64,000 nt of DNA. Source: Kiritimatiellaeota bacterium B1221 (lineage in GTDB: Bacteria > Verrucomicrobiota > Kiritimatiellia > SS1-B-03-39 > UBA6053). Every line of letters starts with the position of its first letter. Within the stretch, counting starts at the first letter, position 1. Made by a program: the position numbers and the translations under genes. Shown in pieces: positions 1-7,559 of this stretch. The notes below the pieces were generated by a model that worked only from the letters and a program-made list of their open reading frames with translations, ran no database searches and was not told where the DNA came from. The stretch covers positions 144,652-208,651 of the forward strand of contig JARHXX010000005.1 in the NCBI GenBank assembly GCA_029269125.1, given 5' to 3'.

Positions 1-2
1 GC

Positions 3-185
3 CGGGAATGTCGGCCATCCGGTGCGGGTGGAGGCGGCGAAGGAAAAGCGGGGGCGCAGTATCGAATAAAAACAGATGGGTGTTCAGAACCCCTGAAAGC
101 AAAAGGATCCTGGACCTTCGCTCCCGGAGAACGTCTGAGAATCGAAACGCCCGGAGGGGGAGGCTATGGTGAGGTGGGAAGTTAA
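3..185 (+). CDS. Hydantoinase B/5-oxoprolinase-type protein, C-terminal end only
   Basis: The reading frame is open from the window edge to a TAA at 183-185 and lacks its start. The peptide holds a Gly-rich stretch (GAGGGGEGKAG), then APGERLRIETPGGGGYG near its end. The pattern of a Gly-rich turn, a basic strand and a terminal TPGGGGYG/W is the hallmark of the C-terminus of the HyuB/oxoprolinase B family, which uses ATP to open hydantoin or 5-oxoproline rings. Only about 60 residues are visible, so substrate cannot be judged. It ends just before the next gene and may be cotranscribed with it. Confidence 0.7.
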   Translation, partial: RECRPSGAGGGGEGKAGAQYRIKTDGCSEPLKAKGSWTFAPGERLRIETPGGGGYGEVGS

Positions 186-194
186 TTTTCTTTC

Positions 195-1856
195 ATGTTG
201 GGGAATCATCCCTTAGATCTCATTGGCGTTATGGCGAAGTCAAAAGACCCTGAAAAAAGCTTTCTGGTCCATTCCAAAAAAATGGGTGCAGGGGAACCCA
301 CGGCTGAAAATGAAGAGGGTGCGGAAGCGCGGGCCGGGGCCGCGGTTCGGCCGCCGGATGCGGCCTTGTCCGAAAAAATGGCAAAAATCAGTTCCATTCG
401 TGAGTCGGGGATTCCGGCTGAAAACCCCGGTTCCTTTTCTGAAAAGCAAAAGGCCGTGTCCTCGCTTCCCGGAGCGATGGCCCGGGTGCATCAGAAGCTG
501 CAGGAAGACCGAATCCGGGAGCGGCTGAGCGGCAAATCGTCTGAAGCGAAATCTTTGGTAAAGCGTCCTCAAGTATCTGATGATTTAAACGTGGGGGATC
601 CGCAGCCGGGAGCCGGAAAATCATTTCTCTGGTTTGTTTTTGCATACGGCCGTTATGCCCAAGGGGTTTTGTTGGGGCAGAGTTTGCAGGTGACCTTTCT
701 TTTTTTGATGGTATGCGGCTTGGGGTCGATTCAGTTCAGCATGGTGTGGCTGGCGCCGGCCGGGGGGCCGGGGCCGATGTATAATGGCTTGTTTACTTCC
801 AGAGTTCTTGCCGGGGGGATGGTGTTGGGCATGGGGAGCTATTTATTGGCGAGTCTGCTGATATATTTAGTCCTGATGAAAAAATCGGGTGGCATTGGCA
901 AATTTTATGGATTGAAAGTACTGGTTAATGCCTTTTTGCCTTTGGCTGTCGGTCAGTTGCTGATTCTGGCCTATGCCACTTTGACCATAGGCGAGTCTTT
1001 CTGGCGCGGGCAAGTGCCCGAAGGCTACGGGTTTTGTTCATCTTATATTTTACCTGCGCTCTGGATTTGGGGCGGCTATCGGATTGCCCAAGCGATATCG
1101 GGGTTGTTTTCCCTGCCTTTTATTTCCCGTCTGTGGTTAAAAACGGGCATCACGCTGGGAATGGCGGTACCGGTGATTCTGGTGGCCAGTGGCCTGACTT
1201 CATCAATGAAAGGGCGTGCAGACCGGGAGTGGGCTCAATTAAAACTGGATCTTATGGCGGCAACGGAACCTTTGCCCGTGGAGCGCTTTGACGGGGTTGA
1301 AAACCGCTTGGCTTTTCGGGATGTGGAGCGGAAACAAGACTTGTACCTGTTACGGATGCAAAACCTCTATCGGCAGGATTTGTTGGATGCCGCCCGTGCA
1401 GATGCTTTGCGGCTGGACCGTTTGGCGTTGACCGGTTCGGCGGAGGATGAATTGGCCAAGGGGTTGAACTATCTTTTCCGGGACCGTTTGGATTTGGCGA
1501 TCCCAAGGTTTGAAGCGGCCATTTCACAGAATCCGGAATGTTTCCCCGCCCACCAGTGGTTATCGCTGGGTTTGCTGGGAACCGATATCGCGAAATCGGA
1601 GGCTCATGCTCGCATATTGATGCAATACGATCCGAATGTGTTTCATTTACAGTTGTTGGTCCGCATTTTGTTTGCCCAGGAGAAATACCAGGACATCTGG
1701 GATGCGATGTTGATGGTGGATGCGGCGCCGGAAGCCTGGGACCCGGTGACCCTTTATCAGGGAGGGGGTTCGGCGGAACGCCTGGAGCATCCCCGCCGTG
1801 CCGAATTGCTGTTTACAATCGCCCGAAGCAAGGGACTGGAAACAGAAGAGGAATAA
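195..1856 (+). CDS. Multi-pass membrane protein with TPR-like C-terminal tail, unknown function
   Basis: 553 residues if started at 195; an in-frame ATG at 231 (MAKSKDPEK) is an equally possible start, since neither has a clear ribosome site. Residues about 1-145 are charged, Ala/Gly/Pro-rich and probably disordered and cytoplasmic. About five hydrophobic segments follow (roughly 165-187, 205-228, 240-263, 285-305, 320-340), with small residues reminiscent of Yip1-type membrane domains. The last 190 residues are soluble and helical with TPR-like spacing (GLNYLFRDRLDLAIPRF, then PAHQWLSLGLLG). It precedes the LPS core genes by 66 bp. I do not recognise the family and assign no function. Confidence 0.75.
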   Translation: MLGNHPLDLIGVMAKSKDPEKSFLVHSKKMGAGEPTAENEEGAEARAGAAVRPPDAALSEKMAKISSIRESGIPAENPGSFSEKQKAVSSLPGAMARVHQKLQEDRIRERLSGKSSEAKSLVKRPQVSDDLNVGDPQPGAGKSFLWFVFAYGRYAQGVLLGQSLQVTFLFLMVCGLGSIQFSMVWLAPAGGPGPMYNGLFTSRVLAGGMVLGMGSYLLASLLIYLVLMKKSGGIGKFYGLKVLVNAFLPLAVGQLLILAYATLTIGESFWRGQVPEGYGFCSSYILPALWIWGGYRIAQAISGLFSLPFISRLWLKTGITLGMAVPVILVASGLTSSMKGRADREWAQLKLDLMAATEPLPVERFDGVENRLAFRDVERKQDLYLLRMQNLYRQDLLDAARADALRLDRLALTGSAEDELAKGLNYLFRDRLDLAIPRFEAAISQNPECFPAHQWLSLGLLGTDIAKSEAHARILMQYDPNVFHLQLLVRILFAQEKYQDIWDAMLMVDAAPEAWDPVTLYQGGGSAERLEHPRRAELLFTIARSKGLETEEE

Positions 1857-1922
1857 GCTGGATTCCCTGTATTTCATTGGAGTAAGTGGTACCCATCCCA
1901 TTTTCAGGAGAGCAAAACCCAT

Positions 1923-2933
1923 ATGACGTTAACGATTGACCGTGCCCGAGAATTAATGAATCAATTTTCCCAATGCCGATTATTGGTGGTGGGGGATCTG
2001 ATGTTGGACCGATATGTGTCCGGCAGGGTGGAGCGAATCAGTCCGGAAGCCCCGGTACCGATCGTGCATGTGACCTCTGAACGCAGTGTGCCCGGCGGGG
2101 CCTGTAACGTGGGGTTGAACATTCAGGCCTTGGGAGGTCAATCTGAACTCTGCGGGGTGGTGGGCACCTGTTCGCACGGAAAAGAATTGCTGGGTCATCT
2201 GGAAAAAGCCGGGGTCGGGGTGGGGGCCGTTTTGCAAGATCCGAAGATGGAAACGATTGTGAAAACCCGGGTGGTGTCCGATCGTCATCAGCTGCTGCGG
2301 GTGGATCGTGAATCAACGGACATACAACCTTTGGTGGATTCGGATGACTTCCGGGAAAAGTTGCATTGTGGCCTACAGGGCATTCAAGGGGTGATTCTGG
2401 AGGATTATGGAAAGGGCGTGCTGCAGCAGTCTCTGGTGAGGCAGGCGCTGGATTATTGTCAGGAGCATCACATACCCAGCGGGTTGGATCCTAAAGACAA
2501 TCATGAGCTGGATGTGCGTGGTATTACCTTTGCCACCCCGAACCGCAAAGAGGCCTTCACGGTGGCGGGGTTAAGAGATAAAACGCCGGATGTGGATCCC
2601 AAAAGTGACGAAAATTTACATGCGGCCATGAAGGTGTTGTGCAAACTTTGGGAGCCCGAAAATTTATTAATAACCCTGGGGCCCCAAGGTATGTGGATTC
2701 ACGAAAAAGAGGGCAGGGATACGCATCTTTCTACCCGTGCCCGGGAAGTCTTTGACGTCAGTGGAGCCGGCGACACTGTGATCGCCACCGCCATGCTGGC
2801 GTTAAGTGTGGGGGCGAAGTTTGTGGAAGCCGCGGAGTTGGCAAACGTGGCTGCAGGCATTGTGGTGGGGAAATTAGGCACGGCGACCACCAGTCAGGAA
2901 GAAATTTTAGCGGAAATGGAGAAAAGCCGATGA
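1923..2933 (+). CDS. rfaE1: D-glycero-beta-D-manno-heptose-7-phosphate kinase (HldA/RfaE domain I)
   Basis: A 336-residue PfkB/ribokinase-fold sugar kinase. In the HldE/HldA family the enzyme phosphorylates heptose 7-phosphate at C1, an early cytoplasmic step in making ADP-heptose for the LPS inner core. Seen: the N-terminal family block RLLVVGDLMLDRYVSG, PEAPVPIVHV, the substrate loop GGACNVGLNIQALGG, and the C-terminal PfkB signature DVSGAGDTVIATAMLAL whose Asp is the catalytic base. There is no C-terminal cytidylyl/adenylyl domain, so it is the split kinase form. The adenylyltransferase partner is not in this window. Its stop overlaps the kdsB start, forming an LPS-core operon with kdsB and kdsA. 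Confidence 0.9.
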   Translation: MTLTIDRARELMNQFSQCRLLVVGDLMLDRYVSGRVERISPEAPVPIVHVTSERSVPGGACNVGLNIQALGGQSELCGVVGTCSHGKELLGHLEKAGVGVGAVLQDPKMETIVKTRVVSDRHQLLRVDRESTDIQPLVDSDDFREKLHCGLQGIQGVILEDYGKGVLQQSLVRQALDYCQEHHIPSGLDPKDNHELDVRGITFATPNRKEAFTVAGLRDKTPDVDPKSDENLHAAMKVLCKLWEPENLLITLGPQGMWIHEKEGRDTHLSTRAREVFDVSGAGDTVIATAMLALSVGAKFVEAAELANVAAGIVVGKLGTATTSQEEILAEMEKSR

Positions 2934-3688
2934 AGACGGTTGCCGTGATTCCCGCCCGGTATGACAGCAGTCGATTTCCTGCAAAAATGCTGGCGGATTT
3001 AGAAGGGAAACCGGTTATTTTGCGAACCGTTGAGCGGGCCTTGAAAGCGGAATCACTGGATGATGTGGTGGTGGCGACCGATGACCGGCGGATTTGGGAT
3101 GTGGTGGCGGCCGCGGGCTACCGTGTATGCATGACCCGGAAAGACCATCCCAGCGGAACGGATCGGATTGTTGAGGCGGTACAGACTTTGGATGTGGAAT
3201 GCGTGGTGAACGTGCAAGGGGATGAACCTTTTATGGATCCCGGTCTGATTGACCGCTTGGTGGCCCGGATGCAGGCGGACGATGCGCCTGATGTTGGGAC
3301 GGCCTGCACGCCGATTACCGAGGGGGCGGACCTTGAAAATCCGGCGGTGGTGAAGGTGGTGAGGAATCAGCAGGGCTGCGCATTGTATTTCAGTCGAAGT
3401 TTGATTCCTTTTCCCCGTGACGAGGATGCTGAGGACTGCTTGGGGAGAAATTTGTTTTTTCGCCATTTGGGTATTTATGCCTACCGGCGCTCTTTCCTTG
3501 AACGCTGGGAAAGTTTGGATCCGCATCCTTTGGAAATGACCGAAAAATTGGAGCAGTTGCGGGCCCTGGCCCATGGTGCCCGTATTGCGGTGATTGACAG
3601 TGATCAAACTGCGCCCGGTATAGACACGCCTGAAGATCTTGAAGCTGCCATTACATATTTACAATCCCATCCGGAATTAACATCATGA
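2930..3688 (+). CDS. kdsB: 3-deoxy-manno-octulosonate cytidylyltransferase (CMP-Kdo synthetase)
   Basis: 252 residues, the usual KdsB length. It activates Kdo with CTP to CMP-Kdo for transfer to lipid A. Seen: N-terminal nucleotide-binding motif VIPARYDSSRFPAKML, VVATDD, the HPSGTDRI block, VQGDEPFMDP, and the C-terminal IDTPEDLE, all standard for the family. The start ATG overlaps the kinase stop by 4 bp and its own stop overlaps the kdsA start by 4 bp, so the three genes are almost certainly translationally coupled. Confidence 0.95.
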   Translation: MKTVAVIPARYDSSRFPAKMLADLEGKPVILRTVERALKAESLDDVVVATDDRRIWDVVAAAGYRVCMTRKDHPSGTDRIVEAVQTLDVECVVNVQGDEPFMDPGLIDRLVARMQADDAPDVGTACTPITEGADLENPAVVKVVRNQQGCALYFSRSLIPFPRDEDAEDCLGRNLFFRHLGIYAYRRSFLERWESLDPHPLEMTEKLEQLRALAHGARIAVIDSDQTAPGIDTPEDLEAAITYLQSHPELTS

Positions 3689-4518
3689 AAGTACAAAATA
3701 CCCGTTCGATAGACTTAGGCCCTTTTTCCGTTGGCGGGGAAAGCGGACTGTTTTTAATTTGTGGCCCCTGTGTGATTGAGAGCCGGGATGTGTTGATGGA
3801 AATTGCCGAGGCATTGAAGACCTGGTCCGACCGGGAAGGGGTGCCCATGGTGTTCAAAGCCAGTTATGACAAAGCAAACCGCACCTCTTTGACTTCGTAC
3901 CGCGGTCCGGGTATGGAAGAGGGATTGGCGATGCTGCAGGAAGTGAAGAGCCAATTTGATTTTCCGATTGTGACGGATATTCATCAACCTTCAGATGCGG
4001 CTCCGGTGTCTGAAGTCGCGGATATACTGCAGATCCCGGCGTTCCTTTGCCGTCAAACGGACTTGTTGCTGGCGGCGGCGGCCACCCGGAAAATTGTGAA
4101 TGTAAAAAAGGGTCAGTTTTTAGCACCTGCCGATATGAAGCCGGTGGTGGAGAAAATTGCGGAGAGCGGAAATAAAAATATAATGGTGACCGAGCGCGGA
4201 TCCAGTTTCGGGTACAACAACCTGGTGGTGGATATGCGGGGCCTGGTGGAGATGCGTGAATTCGGCTGTCCGGTCATTTTTGATGCCACGCATTCTGTGC
4301 AACGTCCGGGGGCAGGAAACGGATACACCGCGGGCGACGGGGTGCTGGCGCCTTATCTGGCCCGGGCGGCAGCTGCGGTAGGAGTGGACGGATTCTTTAT
4401 TGAAACGCATGTGCGCCCGGAAGAGGCGCAGTCCGATCGGGAAAACCTGATTCCGTTTTTACAATTGCCCCGCCTGTGGGAGCAGTTGCAGAGTATTACG
4501 GAAGTGTTGCAGGGTTGA
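3685..4518 (+). CDS. kdsA: 2-dehydro-3-deoxyphosphooctonate aldolase (Kdo-8-phosphate synthase)
   Basis: 277 residues. It condenses phosphoenolpyruvate with arabinose 5-phosphate to Kdo 8-phosphate. Seen: LFLICGPCVIESRD near the N-terminus, FKASYDKANRTS, VTDIHQP, KKGQFLAPADMKP, TERGSSFGYNNLVVDMR and the C-terminal VGVDGFFIETHVRPEEA. The Cys in the GPC loop is kept. In this family metal dependence is linked to a Cys/Asn switch in that region, but one sequence does not settle the class. It is the last gene of the overlapping LPS-core set. Confidence 0.95.
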   Translation: MKVQNTRSIDLGPFSVGGESGLFLICGPCVIESRDVLMEIAEALKTWSDREGVPMVFKASYDKANRTSLTSYRGPGMEEGLAMLQEVKSQFDFPIVTDIHQPSDAAPVSEVADILQIPAFLCRQTDLLLAAAATRKIVNVKKGQFLAPADMKPVVEKIAESGNKNIMVTERGSSFGYNNLVVDMRGLVEMREFGCPVIFDATHSVQRPGAGNGYTAGDGVLAPYLARAAAAVGVDGFFIETHVRPEEAQSDRENLIPFLQLPRLWEQLQSITEVLQG

Positions 4519-4627
4519 ACTGAATAACATTTTGTAAGTCGATTTCCGGCCTTTCGATTTACAGGTGAAACCGTAAAAGGTTATTATGAATTTTTGTTAT
4601 ACAAATATTTTGGTACCCCCATCCCGG

Positions 4628-4656
4628 TTGACAGGAAAAGGGATCTGCTTTATTTG
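4628..4656 (+). promoter_or_regulatory. Candidate sigma70-type promoter ahead of the metal-efflux genes
   Basis: TTGACA at 4628-4633 is separated by 17 bases from TATTTG at 4651-4656. The -35 is perfect and the -10 weak. It would start transcription around 4663, almost on top of the GTG start at 4665, so either that gene is leaderless or the site is fortuitous. Confidence 0.4.
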
Positions 4657-4664
4657 ATGGTCTT

Positions 4665-5084
4665 GTGAGTACGAAACGCATCAGCATTCTATATCTAATC
4701 CTCTTCACCTGGAATACGCTTTTTGGTGCTGTGGGTGGATTGTTGATCTGTATTCATGAGGATTTTCACTTCCATTCGCAAGTGGCCCCGAAATTAGACG
4801 CGCATTGCGAAACGGTTCATGCGCCGCATGCGCCGTCCCCGGCTCTTGTTGCGTCTGAAAAAAACTGCCTGGATATTGAACTCGATGCGGCGCAAACGCT
4901 GTTGGTGAAGCCGGAGCATACTGACTTCACCCCCCTTTTGAATTATCCTTTGTTGGTTGAAGTGTGGAATTTCGATTCCCTGATTACGCTGCGTGAACTG
5001 GCGCCCGCTCTGCATGCGCAGGCACCTCCTGAACAGACCGCAGACAGTGTACATATCGTGCAGCTGACCCAGCTGCGTATTTAA
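4665..5084 (+). CDS. Small secreted/periplasmic protein preceding CzcCBA, unknown
   Basis: 139 residues from a GTG start; no other start exists in frame before an upstream stop at 4629. Residues about 6-28 are hydrophobic (ISILYLILFTWNTLFGAVGG), consistent with a signal peptide or anchor. Directly after come CIHEDFHFHSQV and HCETVHAPHAP, giving several His and Cys that could bind metal in the periplasm. The family is unknown to me. Its place immediately before a heavy-metal RND operon suggests a metal-binding accessory or sensor, which is inference. No convincing ribosome site precedes the start. Confidence 0.65.
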   Translation: MSTKRISILYLILFTWNTLFGAVGGLLICIHEDFHFHSQVAPKLDAHCETVHAPHAPSPALVASEKNCLDIELDAAQTLLVKPEHTDFTPLLNYPLLVEVWNFDSLITLRELAPALHAQAPPEQTADSVHIVQLTQLRI

Positions 5085-5089
5085 AAACT

Positions 5090-5176
5090 CCTGATAAAAC
5101 CCGGTTGAGCCTTTCTCTCCGGAAGGGCGACACATCTTCATCTGAAATCAGATGTGGACTCTAACCTTTTATCAGG
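5090..5176 (+). promoter_or_regulatory. Inverted-repeat leader that can hide the czcC ribosome site
   Basis: CCTGATAAAA at 5090-5099 is exactly complementary to TTTTATCAGG at 5167-5176. The second arm contains the AGG of the ribosome-binding site used by czcC (start 5184). Inside lie two competing hairpins: CACATCT (5131-5137) with AGATGTG (5150-5156), and CATCTG with CAGATG (5139-5154). The arrangement suggests translational control between the small secreted gene and the efflux genes. The ligand or partner is unknown and the proposal is inferred from base pairing only. Confidence 0.4.
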
Positions 5177-5183
5177 ATTTTTT

Positions 5184-6458
5184 ATGCATTTTATTTACAA
5201 GCACAGACACTCTATCGTTATTTTATTCATGGGCCTCTGGGTCACACTTTTCGCACAGGAAACGGGTGCCCCCCCCGGCCTCACTTTTGATGAAGCGCTG
5301 GCCAGGGTTTTAAAGGCAGATCCCAGACTTTCCCTCATGCAGGCCCGGCTGGAGGAGGCCAGAGGGGTTGCAGAGCAGGCCGGCCTTGCGCCCAACCCAG
5401 CGCTGGAAACCGAAGTGGAAAATATTTTCGGCACCGGGCCTTTTGAAGGAATGGATGCCGCGGAGACTACCCTCACTTATGTCCAAGAGCTTGAAACCGC
5501 CGGGAAACGGAGGTTACGAACAGCCGTGGCGGAAAATGATCTGGCTGCATTAGAGGTGGGGCTGGAAACCCTTCAGCTTCGGATGGTATCTGAAACCCGT
5601 ACCGCTTTTGACCGTGTGGTGCTGGCCCAACGTCGAAACGATTTACGACAGCGTGAACAGGAACTTGCCCGCCAAAGTCTTCAAGAGACGGAGCTCCTTT
5701 TGGAGGCCGCCAGTGTGTCTGCCGTAGAAGTGGCCAGAGCCAGACTGGCCCTGCGGGAACGGGATTTCGCTGTACGTCAATCCGGACGGGAAGTGCTTTC
5801 AGCCCGTAAAGCCCTGGCGAACCTCTGGGGGGAATCAGACCTTTCCACCTTTCAGCTGGTCGGAAGGATCGATCTAATGGAGCCACCGGATCCGGACCGC
5901 GTGGAAATGCGAATGGGGAACCATCCCGGCTTACGTCAACTGGATGCGGGACGGAAACTCCGCGCAGCGGAACTTGATCTGGAGGAAGCCCGGGCGATCC
6001 CGAATGTGGAGGTTTTTGCGGGAATCAAGCATACCCGCGAGGACGATGGAGATACGGCATTTCTCGTAGGGCTTGGACTTCCGCTGCCATTATTCAACCG
6101 CAATCAGGGAAACATCCGGGCTGCCAGAGCCCGGGTCAACGCCCTCGAATGGGAGCGTGACACTTTACGCCGTGAACTCCTGTTGGAGATCCGCGGGGTC
6201 TGGCGGGAACTTTCATCGGCCTTTGATGATGCCCGGGAGCTTCGTGAACTCTTGTTACCGGCTGCCGAAGATACGTTTGCCCAAACCCAAGCAGGCTATC
6301 GAGAGGGACGTTACCCACTTCTGAACGTGTTGGAGAGCCGGCAAGCGCTCTACGATATTCAGGAAGCCGAACTCGAAGCTCTTGAACGCTATATCCGGGC
6401 AAGGGCGACCCTCGAACGTCTCACTGCCACAACTGAAACACATCTTTTACATCAATAA
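5184..6458 (+). CDS. czcC: Outer-membrane efflux channel, TolC/CzcC family
   Basis: 424 residues from the ATG at 5184, preferred over an upstream in-frame ATG at 5154 because ATCAGGA precedes it at good spacing and a signal peptide follows directly (HSIVILFMGLWVTLFAQ). It is the outer-membrane trimeric channel of a tripartite metal exporter. Seen: a long helical OEP-type protein with two similar halves, the family block GLAPNPALETEVENIFG, the repeat-equivalent ARAIPNVEVFAGIKH and GLPLPLFNRNQGNIRAAR, and the C-terminal EGRYPLLNVLESRQALYD. It lies 18 bp before czcB in one operon. Confidence 0.88.
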   Translation: MHFIYKHRHSIVILFMGLWVTLFAQETGAPPGLTFDEALARVLKADPRLSLMQARLEEARGVAEQAGLAPNPALETEVENIFGTGPFEGMDAAETTLTYVQELETAGKRRLRTAVAENDLAALEVGLETLQLRMVSETRTAFDRVVLAQRRNDLRQREQELARQSLQETELLLEAASVSAVEVARARLALRERDFAVRQSGREVLSARKALANLWGESDLSTFQLVGRIDLMEPPDPDRVEMRMGNHPGLRQLDAGRKLRAAELDLEEARAIPNVEVFAGIKHTREDDGDTAFLVGLGLPLPLFNRNQGNIRAARARVNALEWERDTLRRELLLEIRGVWRELSSAFDDARELRELLLPAAEDTFAQTQAGYREGRYPLLNVLESRQALYDIQEAELEALERYIRARATLERLTATTETHLLHQ

Positions 6459-6476
6459 TTTCCGGAGACTTTTCCC

Positions 6477-7544
6477 ATGAACTATCCTATCGAAAAACTG
6501 AAAAAACATTACCCTCGCATTCTCCTGGCTCTCTGTCTGATGGCTGCAGTTCCTCTTCGCGCCGCAGAGGAGGGACATGATCACGCAGGTCATGACCATG
6601 ATGATCACCGCGGACACGAGCACGGAGTGGAGGCGTCACATCGCGAACCCGAAGTCGATACTCATGCAGGTCATGATCACCATGACCATCGCGGGCACGA
6701 GCACGGTGAGGAAGCTTCTGAGGAAATCGAACTCACCGCAGATATGATGCGAAAAACAGGCATTGAGATCCGCAAGGCCTCACCAGGAAAGGTGTCGCGC
6801 CTTTCCACTTTCCCCGCAGAGATCAAACTAAACCGCGATCTTTCGGCTGCGGTTACGCCGCGTTTCCGGAGTCTGGTGCTTGAGGTTTTTGGAGAAATCG
6901 GGGATGAAATAGAAAAAGGAACCCCGTTGGCCACTCTGAAAAACAGGGATACACAGGCGACGTATACCGTAACCGCTCCCAGAGGGGGCGTCATCATTTC
7001 TAAAAATCTGTCTGTGGGTGAAACCGCAGAAGAAGGGCGGATTCTCTATGAAGTGGCGGACCTGTCTTCGGTCTGGGCTGAAATTTCCATTTTTTCAAAT
7101 TATCAACATGTCCTGAGGAAGGGGATGCAGGTCATCTTCATCGCTCATGACGGTCACCGGGCAGAGGGGACGATTCACTATATCAGCCCCATGGCTTCTC
7201 ATCAGACCCGCACCTTTACCGCACGGTCGGTTCTGAAGAATGCCCCTGAGGATTTTACGCCGGGTGTCTTTGTGCGTGCCCGGATCCCGGTGGAGGAGGT
7301 GGAGGCGGAGGTTGTCCTTCCCCTGGAGGCGGTGCAAAGTCTGGACGGTGAACAGGTGGTTTTTATAAAGGGGGCGGCAGGTTTCGTTCCCAGACCGGTC
7401 CGGCTGGGTGTGAAAGATGATCTGCATGTGGAGATTCTCTCCGGCCTTCAAGCTGGTGAGGAATATGTCGCCACAGGCGCCTTTACACTTAAATCGCAGA
7501 TGATTATCCGCGGCATGGATCCCCATGCGGGCCACGGCCACTAA
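6477..7544 (+). CDS. czcB: Periplasmic adaptor of heavy-metal RND efflux, CzcB/HlyD type, His-rich
   Basis: 355 residues with a signal peptide (ILLALCLMAAVPLRAAEE). The mature N-terminus is a metal-binding-type His/Asp stretch holding two copies of a block built on HAGHDHDDHRGHEHG, at about residues 34-50 and 62-77. The barrel-sandwich (lipoyl-like) and beta-barrel adaptor domains follow (TVTAPRGGVIISKNLSVGE; DLSSVWAEISIF; GVFVRARIP), with VATGAFTLKSQMII before a His-rich end (DPHAGHGH). The adaptor joins the inner-membrane pump to the outer channel. The His stretches suggest direct capture of Zn, Co, Ni or similar ions. GGAGA lies upstream of the start. Confidence 0.92.
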   Translation: MNYPIEKLKKHYPRILLALCLMAAVPLRAAEEGHDHAGHDHDDHRGHEHGVEASHREPEVDTHAGHDHHDHRGHEHGEEASEEIELTADMMRKTGIEIRKASPGKVSRLSTFPAEIKLNRDLSAAVTPRFRSLVLEVFGEIGDEIEKGTPLATLKNRDTQATYTVTAPRGGVIISKNLSVGETAEEGRILYEVADLSSVWAEISIFSNYQHVLRKGMQVIFIAHDGHRAEGTIHYISPMASHQTRTFTARSVLKNAPEDFTPGVFVRARIPVEEVEAEVVLPLEAVQSLDGEQVVFIKGAAGFVPRPVRLGVKDDLHVEILSGLQAGEEYVATGAFTLKSQMIIRGMDPHAGHGH

Positions 7545-7559
7545 TTCAGGAGCAGATTC

